From contig JAFVRR010000001.1 of assembly GCA_017504165.1 (NCBI GenBank), positions 1-64,000 of the forward strand: 64,000 bases of DNA, written 5' to 3'. The translations under genes were made by a program, and so were the position numbers. The DNA is from Clostridia bacterium. Its GTDB lineage: Bacteria > Bacillota > Clostridia > Christensenellales > Borkfalkiaceae. Each line of letters begins with the position of its first letter. Positions within the stretch are counted from its first letter, which is position 1. A model generated the notes under the pieces. That model was not told the DNA's origin. It did no database searches and saw nothing but the letters and a program-made list of their open reading frames with translations. Below are positions 14,455 through 24,222 of the stretch, piece by piece.

Positions 14455-15867
14455 ATGGCTAATTTTAATATGCAACCAAATAAAAATGAAATGCCAATGC
14501 AAGACCCTATCGCTCGTGGTAAAAACTTTAGTGAAGTTGCTTTAGGCTATACTGAAGAACAAGCGATTAACGAGGCTAACCGTTGTATTAACTGTAAAAA
14601 CCCACAATGCGTGCAAGGTTGTCCTGTTGCGGTTAATATCCCAGCGTTTATTAACGAAATTAAAAACAATAATATCGACGGCGCTTACGCAATTATTGCA
14701 AACACTTCTAACCTTCCTGCAATTTGCGGTAGAGTTTGCCCACAAGAAACACAATGCGAGGCAAAATGCTTACGCGGTATTAAAGGCGAACCTGTTGCGA
14801 TTGGTAGGCTTGAAAGATACGTTGCCGATAACGCTAAAGTTAAATCTAGCGAAATTAAAGAAAAGAACGGTCATAAAGTTGCAGTAGTAGGCTCTGGCCC
14901 TGCAGGTCTTACTTGCGCGGGCGACCTTATTAAACTTGGCTACGACGTAACCGTTTACGAGGCATTCCACACCGAAGGTGGCGTTCTCGTTTACGGTATC
15001 CCTGAATTTAGACTTCCAAAGAAAATCGTTAAAGAAGAAGTTGATAAACTTAAAGAGATGGGCGTAGAATTCGTTCATAACGTAATTATCGGTAAAACTT
15101 TAACTATTGACGAACTTTTTGAAATGGGCTTTGAAGCGGTATTCGTAGGCTCTGGCGCAGGTCTTCCTAACTTTATGGGTATTCCTGGCGAAAGTTATAA
15201 GGGTGTTTACTCTGCTAACGAATTCTTAACTAGAAGTAACTTAATGAAAGCGTATAGAGAAGACGCTACTACTCCTATTATGAAAGGCGGTAAGGTTGCA
15301 GTAGTCGGCGGTGGTAACGTTGCTATGGACGCTGCTAGAACGGCACTTAGACTTGGCGCTGAAAAGGTTACTATTATTTATAGGCGTTCAATGGAAGAAC
15401 TTCCTGCACGTAAAGAAGAAGTTGAAAACGCCATTGAAGAAGGTATTGAATTTAAACTTTTATGTAACCCTGTAAAGATTGACGCTTACTTTAACGAAAA
15501 CGATAAGCGCGACCCTAAAAACGGTTTCGTTAAATCAATTACTGCTATTAAAATGGAACTTGGCGAGCCTGACGAAAACGGCAGACGTAGACCTGTTCCC
15601 GTTCCTAATAGCGAATTTGAAACGGAAGTTAACACGGTTATTATCGCAATCGGTACTTCTCCTAACCCACTTATTAAAGATACGACAAGTGGTCTTGACG
15701 TTAACCGTCGCGGTGGTATTATCGTAACTGAAGAAGGCGCTACTACTAAAGAAGGCGTTTACGCTGGTGGTGACGCGGTTACGGGCGCATCTACAGTTAT
15801 TTCTGCAATGGGCGCTGGTAAAACTGCTGCTAAGGCAATTGACGAATACATATCTAAAAAAGCGTAA
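14455..15867 (+). CDS. nfnB: NfnB-type subunit (glutamate synthase small-subunit-like)
   Basis: The 470-residue protein has an N-terminal iron-sulfur region with CINCKNPQCVQGCPV and CGRVCPQETQCEAKC (about 42-112), an FAD motif VGSGPAGLTCAGDL and an NADP-type motif VGGGNVAMDAARTALRLGA with YRRSMEELPARKEE, ending in a second FAD motif GVYAGGDAVTGASTVI. It begins 1 base after nfnA. No large glutamate synthase subunit is nearby, which favours the transhydrogenase over a GOGAT role. In the complex it binds NADP(H) and ferredoxin. Confidence 0.88.
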   Translation: MANFNMQPNKNEMPMQDPIARGKNFSEVALGYTEEQAINEANRCINCKNPQCVQGCPVAVNIPAFINEIKNNNIDGAYAIIANTSNLPAICGRVCPQETQCEAKCLRGIKGEPVAIGRLERYVADNAKVKSSEIKEKNGHKVAVVGSGPAGLTCAGDLIKLGYDVTVYEAFHTEGGVLVYGIPEFRLPKKIVKEEVDKLKEMGVEFVHNVIIGKTLTIDELFEMGFEAVFVGSGAGLPNFMGIPGESYKGVYSANEFLTRSNLMKAYREDATTPIMKGGKVAVVGGGNVAMDAARTALRLGAEKVTIIYRRSMEELPARKEEVENAIEEGIEFKLLCNPVKIDAYFNENDKRDPKNGFVKSITAIKMELGEPDENGRRRPVPVPNSEFETEVNTVIIAIGTSPNPLIKDTTSGLDVNRRGGIIVTEEGATTKEGVYAGGDAVTGASTVISAMGAGKTAAKAIDEYISKKA

Positions 15868-15886
15868 ACTTTATTTTAACTAATTT

Positions 15887-15919
15887 AAAAGACTAACGAA
15901 ATTTTCGTTAGTCTTTTTT
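15887..15919. terminator. Terminator after nfnB
   Basis: AAAAGACTAACGAAA pairs perfectly with its complement ending in a TTTTTT run. It lies between converging genes and may serve both. Confidence 0.88.
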
Positions 15920-15929
15920 ACGTTTAGTT

Positions 15930-16373
15930 TTATACATAATTCTCTTCGTAATTAAATGCTCCCGCTTTACGCGCAAGTTCGATAATTTTCGCCTGCAAAT
16001 CATTGCTTTCAAACTTATAAAAATTTAAACCGTTTTTATTTATACTTACGTTTACGTTATAACTTTTACTTCCTTGTATAATTACAATATAAGTGTTCCC
16101 TCCTGCGAAAAAACCCTTATCCATTTTAATAAACTTTTCAGTAAATATTATATCCATTATTTCAGCAATTTCTTCAGGGTCGGTAATATCAAAGTGAAAA
16201 GTTTTTCCCGTATAGTTATCAAAGTTTACTTCAATTTTATCCGTATTATCTTTAGTTAAAGTTTTATAACTGTAAAAATCATTTATGTTTTTAACGCCGC
16301 TAACACAAGCCGTACACGTAAATGCAAAAATACAAATTAATAAAAGGTAAAAAATTTTTATTTTATATTTCAT
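15930..16373 (-). CDS. Putative lipoprotein of unknown function
   Basis: The 147-residue protein starts with a signal peptide KYKIKIFYLLLICIFAFTC and then TAC at a likely lipidation site, with a somewhat atypical lipobox. The mature domain (about 30-147) looks like a small alpha/beta fold with IEVNFDNYTGKTFHFDITD and NTYIVIIQGSKSYNVNVSI; I recognise no family. It is a single gene with its own strong promoter at 16395-16423. Confidence 0.65.
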   Translation of the reverse strand: MKYKIKIFYLLLICIFAFTCTACVSGVKNINDFYSYKTLTKDNTDKIEVNFDNYTGKTFHFDITDPEEIAEIMDIIFTEKFIKMDKGFFAGGNTYIVIIQGSKSYNVNVSINKNGLNFYKFESNDLQAKIIELARKAGAFNYEENYV

Positions 16374-16394
16374 TTTATATTTCCTTATATATTT

Positions 16395-16423
16395 ATTATA
16401 TATTGCTAAACCGTTAGTGTCAA
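16395..16423 (-). promoter_or_regulatory. Promoter of the 15930 lipoprotein gene
   Basis: On the minus strand, TTGACA (16418-16423), 17 bases, TATAAT (16395-16400). Confidence 0.85.
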
Positions 16424-16442
16424 TACGGTATAAAATATTGCC

Positions 16443-16471
16443 TTTACAACCTTCTATTTTTATAGTAAAAT
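16443..16471 (+). promoter_or_regulatory. Promoter giving a leaderless HNH mRNA
   Basis: TTTACA (16443-16448), 17 bases, TAAAAT (16466-16471). The ATG at 16478 begins 7 bases after the -10 element, where transcription should start. Confidence 0.6.
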
Positions 16472-16477
16472 ATTATT

Positions 16478-16921
16478 ATGGAAAAACTTAAACTCAATTT
16501 TGAAATAATTCCAACGGGGGCGTGGGGATTTAACCTTAGAACTACCCTTTCTAAAAAGGCGTGGGATTTAATAAGAAAAAAAGCGTACGAAGAGGCGAAT
16601 GGTAAATGTTCTATTTGCAATAGACCGACAAAAAGGCTTGAAGCGCACGAAAGATGGGATTTTAACAAAGAAACCAAAACGCAAAAACTTCTTGACGTTA
16701 TAGCCGTTTGCCACAGTTGCCATAGCGTTATCCACATTGGTAGAACGCAACTTATCGGCGAAGAAGATAAGGCAATAATTCACTTTAAAAAGGTTAATAA
16801 AGTAGATTATTCCGCATATATTAACGCTTTAAAGGAAGCAAATGAAAAGTCTATTTCTCTATCTGACGTTTACGAATGGTCTTTAGACTTATCTTATTTA
16901 AAAAAATATATTGAAGAATAA
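16478..16921 (+). CDS. HNH-like zinc-finger protein
   Basis: The 147-residue protein has the HNH-type metal motif CSICNRPTKRLEAHERW (Cys pair, then His) and VCHSCHSVIHIGRT (second Cys pair and His) at about 44-92. HNH proteins of this type are usually nucleases, but the spacing and the AHERW sequence differ from classical McrA motifs, so nuclease activity is not certain. The C-terminal 50 residues are helical and unrecognised. No Shine-Dalgarno sequence precedes ATG 16478. It is monocistronic, ending at a terminator. Confidence 0.7.
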   Translation: MEKLKLNFEIIPTGAWGFNLRTTLSKKAWDLIRKKAYEEANGKCSICNRPTKRLEAHERWDFNKETKTQKLLDVIAVCHSCHSVIHIGRTQLIGEEDKAIIHFKKVNKVDYSAYINALKEANEKSISLSDVYEWSLDLSYLKKYIEE

Positions 16922-16927
16922 AAATTT

Positions 16928-16957
16928 TAGCGTAGGTATAACCTACGCTATTTTTTT
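16928..16957 (+). terminator. Terminator after the HNH gene
   Basis: A perfect 10-bp stem TAGCGTAGGT / ACCTACGCTA with a 3-base loop and seven T. Confidence 0.92.
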
Positions 16958-17015
16958 ACGCATGAAAATTTGTGGCTAGAATATAATAATTTGTAAATAA
17001 TATTATATAATTCCG

Positions 17016-17043
17016 TTGACAAATTTATTTTAAATGATATAAT
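17016..17043 (+). promoter_or_regulatory. Promoter of the RHH-clpB unit
   Basis: TTGACA (17016-17021), 16 bases, TATAAT (17038-17043). No CIRCE or CtsR-type repeat is seen here. Confidence 0.85.
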
Positions 17044-17094
17044 AATATTATGAAAGGCAAAAATACTAATATTACGAAAAGGGGTTAAGTGGTT

Positions 17095-17739
17095 ATGTCA
17101 AAATCGGTATACAGTTTAGTTTTAAACGATGAAGTGGTTGAACTTATTGATAAAATGGCAAGATACAACGGGCTTAGTAGGTCTAATATGATAGAAAAAA
17201 TCCTTGCGGACGCTACGGGGTACGAAACGCCAGAGAAAAGAGCGTACAATATTTTTGAAGAGATTGAAAGGCTTATATCTAAATCACAATCAATGCGGTA
17301 TTTAAGCCAACCTTCGCAATATATGGCGTCTATTATGAGCGCGCTTGATTATAGATATAACCCTGCAATTAAATATAGCGTTGAACTCTTTCCTAATTCC
17401 GACCATTTAGGGCAACTTAAGGTGACGCTTAGAACTCAAAATAGTATTCTTATAAATTTAATTAGTGATTTTTACACTTTTTACACCTATTTAGAAAAGA
17501 AATACTACAATTCTAACGCGGTATTTATGTTTGACGGGGCAAAGATTACAAGGCTTTTCGACTTCCCTACCGTGAATATCACAACCAAAGAACTTGCCGA
17601 GCAACTTACCCTATACGTAAAGCAATTTGACGAACTTCTTAACGTTTATTTTAATAACTTGACTTTAGATACTAACCGCCTTTTATATTTAGTAGAAAAA
17701 AGATATTTAGAACTTAAAAACGGACTAATAGTTATTTAG
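17095..17739 (+). CDS. RHH-domain protein in operon with clpB
   Basis: ATG 17095 sits about 10 bases after AAAAGGGG; a GTG at 17089 is too close to that site. The 214-residue protein opens with a CopG-type ribbon-helix-helix (about 1-46: SVYSLVLNDEVVELIDKMAR, then NGLSRSNMIEKILAD). The following 165 residues form an unrecognised, mostly helical domain (LFPNSDHLGQLKVTLRTQNS, FDFPTVNITTKELAEQL). It precedes clpB by 14 bases, so the two are probably cotranscribed. A plausible role is a DNA-binding regulator of the clpB unit. Confidence 0.7.
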   Translation: MSKSVYSLVLNDEVVELIDKMARYNGLSRSNMIEKILADATGYETPEKRAYNIFEEIERLISKSQSMRYLSQPSQYMASIMSALDYRYNPAIKYSVELFPNSDHLGQLKVTLRTQNSILINLISDFYTFYTYLEKKYYNSNAVFMFDGAKITRLFDFPTVNITTKELAEQLTLYVKQFDELLNVYFNNLTLDTNRLLYLVEKRYLELKNGLIVI

Positions 17740-17753
17740 ATACGAGGTGAATT

Positions 17754-20333
17754 ATGAGTATGGAAAATTTAACACAAAAATCAATAGAGGCGCTAAATAG
17801 CGCGACGATGACTGCAAAGGAATACGGCAACCAACAAATAACCGGCTTGCACCTATTAAAAGCCTTAATATCGGACGAAAACGGGCTTATAACAAGTTTA
17901 TTAAAGAGTAATGGAAAAGACGTTTCTTCCATTTTAAACGACTGTTTAAAGGGTATTTCTAGACTTCCTAAAGTTTCGGGCGGTAGCGAATATTTATCTG
18001 CCGACTTATCCGACGCAATCGAATCCGCAAAAAAGCAAGCGGGCGAAATGAAGGATGAATTTATTTCCGTAGAGCACTTGTTTTTCGGATTAATCGATAA
18101 ACCGTCAAGCGAAGTTAAAGAAATATTTAAAAACCACCAAATAACTAAAGATTGGTTTTTAAAAGCCCTTCTTACCGTGCGCGGAAATACTAGGGTTACT
18201 AGTGACAACCCTGAAGACACTTACGACGTGCTTAACAAATACGGTCAAGACCTAGTAGAAAAAGCGCGCGAACAAAAAATCGACCCCGTTATTGGGCGTG
18301 ATGAAGAAATTAGAAACGTAATTAGAATTTTATCTAGAAAAACTAAAAACAACCCCGTACTTATCGGCGAGGCGGGCGTTGGTAAAACGGCTATTGCCGA
18401 AGGGCTTGCCATTAGGATTATGAAAGGCGACGTGCCGTCTAACTTAAAGGATAGAAAACTTTTTTCGCTTGATATCGGCGCGCTTATTGCGGGCGCAAAA
18501 TATCGTGGCGAATTTGAAGAAAGGCTTAAAGCCGTTCTTAACGAAGTTAAGAAAAGCGAAGGTAAAATTATACTTTTTATCGACGAACTTCACTTAATAG
18601 TCGGCGCGGGTAAAACGGACGGCGCTATGGATGCGGGCAACTTACTAAAACCTATGCTTGCAAGGGGCGAACTCCACTGCGTAGGCGCAACCACTTTAGA
18701 CGAATATAGAAAATATATTGAAAAAGACCCCGCGCTTGAAAGAAGATTTCAACCCGTTATGGTTGACGAGCCAACCGTTGAAGACACTATTTCTATTCTT
18801 CGTGGCCTTAAAGAGAGATACGAAGTTTATCACGGCGTTAAAATTCAAGACAACGCAATAATAGCCTCTGCAACGCTATCCAATAGATATATAACCGATA
18901 GGTTCTTGCCCGACAAGGCTATAGACCTTATCGACGAGGCGTGCGCTCTTATCAAGACGGAAATGAACTCTATGCCCGCCGAAATGGACGAAGTTTCTAG
19001 AAAGATTATACAACTAGAAATTGAAGAGGCGGCGCTTAAAAAGGAAACGGATAAACTCTCTAAAGAAAGGCTTTTAGTAATTGAAGAAGAACTTTCTAAC
19101 TTGAAGGCGACTTTTAATGAAATGAAAGCCAAACTTGACCTTGAAAAGAGCGACATTTCTTCCGTTCAAACGCTTAGAAAAGAAATTGAAAACGTAAACG
19201 CCGAAATTGAAAAGGCGGAAAGAGAATACGACCTTAATAAAGCGGCGGAACTTAAATACGGCAAACTTCCTAGTTTAAAAGCAAAACTTGAAGAGGCGGA
19301 AAAAGCGCCTAAAACCACTACACTTCTTCGCGATAAAGTTACGGAAGAAGAGATTTCTAAAATTATTTCTAGGTGGACGGGAATTCCTATTTCTAGGTTA
19401 AAAGAAGGCGAAAAACAAAAACTTATTAACCTTGAAAACGTCTTACACGAAAGGGTTATCGGTCAAAACGAGGCGGTAAAAAAGGTAAGCGACGCTATAC
19501 TTCGTTCACGCGCGGGTATTCAAGACCCTAACCGCCCTATCGGCTCGTTTTTATTCTTAGGACCGACGGGCGTTGGTAAAACGGAACTTGCTAAAACGCT
19601 TGCCGAAACGCTTTTTGACGATGAAAAAAACATTGTTAGAATTGATATGACGGAGTATATGGAAAAGTTTAGCGTTTCAAGGCTTATCGGCGCTCCTCCA
19701 GGATACGTAGGTTTTGAAGACGGCGGTCAACTTACCGAGGCAGTTAGGCGTAAACCTTACTCGGTAGTATTATTCGACGAGATTGAAAAAGCCCACCCAG
19801 ACGTATTCAATATTCTACTTCAAGTTTTAGACGACGGTAGAATTACCGATAGCCAAGGTAGAACGGTTGACTTTAAAAATACCGTTATCATTTTAACTTC
19901 TAACATTGGCTCTAACTATATTTTAGACGGCATTGATGAAAACGGCGAAATTGAAAATAGCGCTAAAGAAAACGTAGAAAATTTATTAAAATCTAGTTTT
20001 AGACCGGAATTTTTAAATAGGCTTGATGAAATAGTCTTTTATAAACCGCTTACTAAGACTGAAATAAGTTCTATAGTTGACTTACTTGTTAAAAACCTTA
20101 AGAAAAGGCTTCTTGATAAAGAACTTTACCTTGAAATTACAAAGCCTGCTAAAGACTTTATAATAGATAACGGTTACGACCCCGTATACGGCGCAAGACC
20201 GCTTAAAAGATATATTCAGTCTTCTATTGAAACGATGATTGCAAAGTATATTATTTCTAACGATTTAACACCGCGATCTACAATTGTGATTGACGAAATA
20301 GACGGCGAACTTACTTTAAGCGTAAAAAATTAA
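17754..20333 (+). CDS. clpB: ATP-dependent chaperone ClpB
   Basis: The 859-residue protein has full ClpB architecture: N-terminal Clp_N repeats (about 1-150), first AAA+ module with Walker A GEAGVGKT and Walker B ILFIDELH, a coiled-coil middle domain (about 405-525) that separates it from ClpA/ClpC, second AAA+ module with Walker A GPTGVGKT and GAPPGYVG, and a C-terminal D2-small domain ([13 protein letters not shown]). No ClpP-binding IGF loop is seen. It disaggregates proteins with DnaK. The start has an AGGTG site, and a palindromic terminator follows at 20341. Confidence 0.96.
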   Translation: MSMENLTQKSIEALNSATMTAKEYGNQQITGLHLLKALISDENGLITSLLKSNGKDVSSILNDCLKGISRLPKVSGGSEYLSADLSDAIESAKKQAGEMKDEFISVEHLFFGLIDKPSSEVKEIFKNHQITKDWFLKALLTVRGNTRVTSDNPEDTYDVLNKYGQDLVEKAREQKIDPVIGRDEEIRNVIRILSRKTKNNPVLIGEAGVGKTAIAEGLAIRIMKGDVPSNLKDRKLFSLDIGALIAGAKYRGEFEERLKAVLNEVKKSEGKIILFIDELHLIVGAGKTDGAMDAGNLLKPMLARGELHCVGATTLDEYRKYIEKDPALERRFQPVMVDEPTVEDTISILRGLKERYEVYHGVKIQDNAIIASATLSNRYITDRFLPDKAIDLIDEACALIKTEMNSMPAEMDEVSRKIIQLEIEEAALKKETDKLSKERLLVIEEELSNLKATFNEMKAKLDLEKSDISSVQTLRKEIENVNAEIEKAEREYDLNKAAELKYGKLPSLKAKLEEAEKAPKTTTLLRDKVTEEEISKIISRWTGIPISRLKEGEKQKLINLENVLHERVIGQNEAVKKVSDAILRSRAGIQDPNRPIGSFLFLGPTGVGKTELAKTLAETLFDDEKNIVRIDMTEYMEKFSVSRLIGAPPGYVGFEDGGQLTEAVRRKPYSVVLFDEIEKAHPDVFNILLQVLDDGRITDSQGRTVDFKNTVIILTSNIGSNYILDGIDENGEIENSAKENVENLLKSSFRPEFLNRLDEIVFYKPLTKTEISSIVDLLVKNLKKRLLDKELYLEITKPAKDFIIDNGYDPVYGARPLKRYIQSSIETMIAKYIISNDLTPRSTIVIDEIDGELTLSVKN

Positions 20334-20340
20334 ATAATTA

Positions 20341-20375
20341 AAAACACGGTTGGAATTCCAACCGTGTTTCTTTTT
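20341..20375. terminator. Bidirectional terminator between clpB and the surface locus
   Basis: A 28-bp palindrome (20342-20369) with T runs on both outer sides; it can serve clpB and the convergent 1196-aa gene. Confidence 0.9.
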
Positions 20376-20426
20376 AATTTTCCTTTATTAAGTTTTAATA
20401 AAGTACGTTTTAAAAGTTGCTACCTT

Positions 20427-23400
20427 TTATGCCTGTGGTAAAGTTCTCCAAACAGGAGCGCCACTTGTAGTATCCCAATAAGAGTTGAACGAAGATAAAT
20501 CTTTACCTGCATTAATTAAATCTTGCTTAGTAGCGTATTGTTCACTATGCTTATCAACAAGTGCACCAAACGTATTAACGTCTACACCAGCTGCAGAAGT
20601 GATTGCACTTACACCTGTTGGAAGAGTTCCATTAGAAGCAACGCCCCAAATTCTAGCAACTGAAGTTGTACTTACAGTTACTTTTGTATTAGTTCCGTAA
20701 GTGTAATAACCATTATTGTTAGGAACAGTCCACGCTACATTTCTATACATTAATGGATAAGAAGTTATAAAGTAGTTATTTTGGAATCCGCTCTTATTAC
20801 GAGAGTTGAATGCAAATATACCGTCGTTAGCACAAGATTGTAAAATACCAATACTTGAAGCAACTTCAGTTTCACCTTCAAATACTACACCATCTACTAT
20901 AGATACTGCAGGAGCATTTTGCCAATCTACTACTATATTATTCATTTCGTAGAAGTGGTTACCGTTCATACCAGAAATTAAACCTTGAACGCTCTTAGAA
21001 TCACTTGTAAGTTTAACAAAAATATTGCTAAATTTCATATATGGATATATTTTAGTTCCGCTATGCATACCGTCATTCACAGTAAAGTTTGTAGCAGAAG
21101 CAATATTCGCATAGTATGCAAGAATTGAAGACGAAACCGCTTTAACGTTATATAAACCTACGTTTCTAACGATTGCAGCATAGTCAAACGCACCGAATAA
21201 ACCACCTAATTTGTTGGATAAGTCCAAGTTGGAAATAGTATAGCCTTGACCATCAAATATACCGTTAAACGCTTTATTTCTTACACTTGTATTAGTTGTT
21301 TGATTATGAGTATAACCAGTTGCATCAATATTATTGCCAAGAATTACAACTTCTGCTTTATTTGTAGAATCGTTTGAAAGAATTAAGTATGCTAAATCTT
21401 CTTTATTCTTTAATATTTTATTTGCAATATGAAGGTCAGTAAAGTTATAGAGAACGTCATCTATAACAGCAGTAGCTTCTAGTGATGGGAATACACCGTT
21501 AGTAGTTGTAAGTTCAAAACTATTATCTCCAATAGTAATCAATACTTTTTCAGTTGCAGAACCTGTTAAAATTACCTTTTGTGTAAAGTCTTGAACTTTA
21601 CCTTCAATAAGTGTTATAGGATAAGAATTACCATTATAACTAATAGTTAAGTTAGTAATATCACCCGTCAACTCTTCAATGTTAAATACGCTAGTTGATA
21701 AATCAAAGTAAGTTTTAGCTGTAATTTCTTTTGTTTCTTTTTGAATTTTAGCAATATAAGTAGCAGTAGCAGTGTAATTACCTATTGCTTGAGAAACTAC
21801 AATTTCAACGTTTACTGCTTCAGTTGGAATAGTTGCGTTTTCTTTAATAATTACTTTGTTGCCACTAACTTCTAAATAATCGTTTTCTTGAAGAGTGATA
21901 ACGATATTAGAAGTATCTATAGCTTTACCATCGTTGAAACTGAAAGAGTATTCTTCGCTTGTATTAGTGAAAACAATTTCATCTACTTCTTCGCTTGCTT
22001 TGTTCAAAACAACGGATTTCACTATTTCTTTGTAAAGTCCTTTATAGTAAACCGCGCCGTTTGATACAACCCACATATTAGAATTGAATTTGTTAAGTGA
22101 AGTTTTGTCAGTTTTTGTATCGCTAGCAAACGCCGTATAGTCGTCGTAACGTCTCATAACGATATTGTTTTCGCCTTTGTAATTTTCAGGTTTAACAAAA
22201 GTAGCGTTTCCTTCACTATCAGTATAATAATATTCAGGCCAGTAGTATGAACCACTTGAAGTTATTGCGTTAGTTTCGATAACGTTTGCCATGTCTTTAT
22301 CGTTATAAGCAACGCTGGCAGGGTTACCTGAAGATGCCGCAGTCATTCTAAACGTTAAACCACTATTAGTAGTATCTTTAGAAATTACGAATAAGTTTTC
22401 AATAGAATTCGCTAATGCGCTATCTACTATAGACGTAGAATTGTTGGCTTTATGTTGATATAAAGATTTACCCTCAATATAAACGTGTTCGTTAGCGTAA
22501 TAGAATAAGGTTGGTTGACCAATGTTAGTTTCATAGGTCGCATGAGTAACGTTAGCCTCCACAACTATATTTTTTAATACAGTTCTTGGGTTTACTAACT
22601 GACCAAATAACATGCCCCTTCTACGCCATTTACTATTATTATTATTTAAAGTGCCTAACGTAATATATAAATCTTCAAATACTGCCCCGCCTGTATCGTG
22701 GTCGGAATTAACGGACTCTGAATATGCAAGTACGCCCATAGGTGTGCCGTTGCCAGCAGGGAAATTATAATCTATAATTGCAAGATTTTTAATATTAGCC
22801 TTGTGTGAAATTTGACCAAATATACCAACGCCGTTAACAACTTCTACGTTTTTAAGGGCATAGCCTTGACCGTCAAAAGTACCAACGAAAGGTCTATGCA
22901 CACCGTATTGGGCGTTAGTAGCAGTAGTTGATGAAACAGCGTGTTCAATTTTATAACCAGTAAAGTCAAGGTCACAACCTAAAACGTAATAACCATCGTT
23001 ATAAAGGTCGCCGTATTCACCCGTTGTAGTATTACCGGCATAATAACCTTCTGCTGCGATTTCCGCTGATAAATCACCGATTTCAACTGCCGCTTTCATT
23101 TCCGCAACTGTAGTTATGTATTCAGTTACGTATTTAGCAGTAAGTTCGCTAACTTTGTTATCTTCATCAAATATATAAAGAGTGACTTTTTCGCCTAACT
23201 CTTCATCAAAAGCAACGTTTGATAAATCTAATTTGCCGTCAACTACTGGAACGTTTTGAGCCTTGTAAGCAACTTGCGCTTTTGTTGCAAATACGTACGC
23301 TTCGCCATTATCGTTTACGATTTCGCCGTCTTGTTCAACGTAGTTGTATCCCGTAATAGGAGTAACTGCAGTAAAGTAGTTTTTAGAAGAGATAAACGCC

Positions 23401-24017
23401 TTTTCAGTTTCGTTTAAGATATCCCCTTCTACGTACCAGTTTGCAACCATACGCATAGAACGAACGAGTGACGCAGTATAGTACTTAGTACCGTCGATTT
23501 CATAATAACTTGTCGCTTTAAGTAGTTCCGCGTAAGACGCTTGTTTATACTTTTCAATTTTTAAAAGTTCTTCTTCAGTTGCGCCTTCAATTGTAGTTAA
23601 AGTATCGTCGTTTCTTAACATTTTAAGAACGTCAAGCGCGAAGTCTTCATTGTTGAAAGTAATAGACGCGTAATATTTGTAATTGTTACCCTCTTCAACG
23701 AATAACATATTTTCGCTAGTAACGTATGAAACGTATACTGGTGAAAATCCGTCTACGTCTGAAATTTTCGTACCAAAACTAATTACTTTGCCTTCGTTTG
23801 CCTCTTTAAGAGCGTTGAAAGCCTCTTTAGTGATAGTCGTTTCAAAACGAATACCTGTGTAAGCATCTTCTCCCGCAGGGCTTCTAAGCGATGCGCCGAC
23901 GATTTGCATACCACTAACGGCAACTTCTTCAGCCTTAACTGATTTTAAACCAGTTAAACCGAATACGCTAGTCACCGCTAACAGAAAGACGAGAATTCTA
24001 GTTAATAATTTTCTCAT
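20427..24017 (-). CDS. Large secreted GLUG-repeat protein
   Basis: The 1196-residue protein has a Sec signal peptide (about 1-29, ending VKAEE). After an N-terminal domain (about 35-240) come GLUG-type beta-helix modules: GTFDGQGYALKNVEVVNG with GVGIFGQISHKANIKNLAI (about 385), and NGIFDGQGYTISNLDLSN with LGGLFGAFDYAAIVRNVGL (about 935). Ig-like stretches lie between. The end, SYWDTTSGAPVWRTLPQA, recurs in the neighbouring 2370-aa protein, so they share a modular origin. No LPXTG or transmembrane anchor is seen at the C-terminus. GGAGG precedes ATG 24017. It is last in the surface operon and is likely an exported adhesin or glycan-binding protein. Confidence 0.8.
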   Translation of the reverse strand: MRKLLTRILVFLLAVTSVFGLTGLKSVKAEEVAVSGMQIVGASLRSPAGEDAYTGIRFETTITKEAFNALKEANEGKVISFGTKISDVDGFSPVYVSYVTSENMLFVEEGNNYKYYASITFNNEDFALDVLKMLRNDDTLTTIEGATEEELLKIEKYKQASYAELLKATSYYEIDGTKYYTASLVRSMRMVANWYVEGDILNETEKAFISSKNYFTAVTPITGYNYVEQDGEIVNDNGEAYVFATKAQVAYKAQNVPVVDGKLDLSNVAFDEELGEKVTLYIFDEDNKVSELTAKYVTEYITTVAEMKAAVEIGDLSAEIAAEGYYAGNTTTGEYGDLYNDGYYVLGCDLDFTGYKIEHAVSSTTATNAQYGVHRPFVGTFDGQGYALKNVEVVNGVGIFGQISHKANIKNLAIIDYNFPAGNGTPMGVLAYSESVNSDHDTGGAVFEDLYITLGTLNNNNSKWRRRGMLFGQLVNPRTVLKNIVVEANVTHATYETNIGQPTLFYYANEHVYIEGKSLYQHKANNSTSIVDSALANSIENLFVISKDTTNSGLTFRMTAASSGNPASVAYNDKDMANVIETNAITSSGSYYWPEYYYTDSEGNATFVKPENYKGENNIVMRRYDDYTAFASDTKTDKTSLNKFNSNMWVVSNGAVYYKGLYKEIVKSVVLNKASEEVDEIVFTNTSEEYSFSFNDGKAIDTSNIVITLQENDYLEVSGNKVIIKENATIPTEAVNVEIVVSQAIGNYTATATYIAKIQKETKEITAKTYFDLSTSVFNIEELTGDITNLTISYNGNSYPITLIEGKVQDFTQKVILTGSATEKVLITIGDNSFELTTTNGVFPSLEATAVIDDVLYNFTDLHIANKILKNKEDLAYLILSNDSTNKAEVVILGNNIDATGYTHNQTTNTSVRNKAFNGIFDGQGYTISNLDLSNKLGGLFGAFDYAAIVRNVGLYNVKAVSSSILAYYANIASATNFTVNDGMHSGTKIYPYMKFSNIFVKLTSDSKSVQGLISGMNGNHFYEMNNIVVDWQNAPAVSIVDGVVFEGETEVASSIGILQSCANDGIFAFNSRNKSGFQNNYFITSYPLMYRNVAWTVPNNNGYYTYGTNTKVTVSTTSVARIWGVASNGTLPTGVSAITSAAGVDVNTFGALVDKHSEQYATKQDLINAGKDLSSFNSYWDTTSGAPVWRTLPQA

Positions 24018-24029
24018 AATGCCCTCCTA

Positions 24030-24143
24030 TTAAATACCCAAGTCGTCTAACCAATCAACTACGAAGTTTTGGAAAGATGCGGTTACTATGTCAACTTGGT
24101 TGATTTGCTCAACTTCTATTGACGGGGTCAAATATTTTTTCAT
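24030..24143 (-). CDS. 37-residue peptide gene
   Basis: ATG 24143 is preceded by GGAGG (24151-24155) at good spacing. The frame encodes MKKYLTPSIEVEQINQVD followed by IVTASFQNFVVDWLDDLGI and a stop at 24030; the next large gene starts 12 bases further on. The charged MKKY-x-x-P-x-IE opening and a DIVTAS middle resemble small peptides encoded near exported proteins in Clostridia, sometimes discussed as modified-peptide precursors. No modification enzyme is nearby, so no function is assigned. Good signals on both sides make it a real gene. Confidence 0.65.
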   Translation of the reverse strand: MKKYLTPSIEVEQINQVDIVTASFQNFVVDWLDDLGI

Positions 24144-24222
24144 AAAAATACCTCCTTACATTCTAGTCCATAAGTTTAGTATTAAATAAAATTTTTATTT
24201 TAACTGCTAAATGCAGTCGTTT

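Noticed and set aside
16960..17094. CIRCE or CtsR operator before clpB
   Set aside because: Neither the 9-bp CIRCE arms nor the GGTCAAA-type heptad repeats are visible; only a standard promoter is present.
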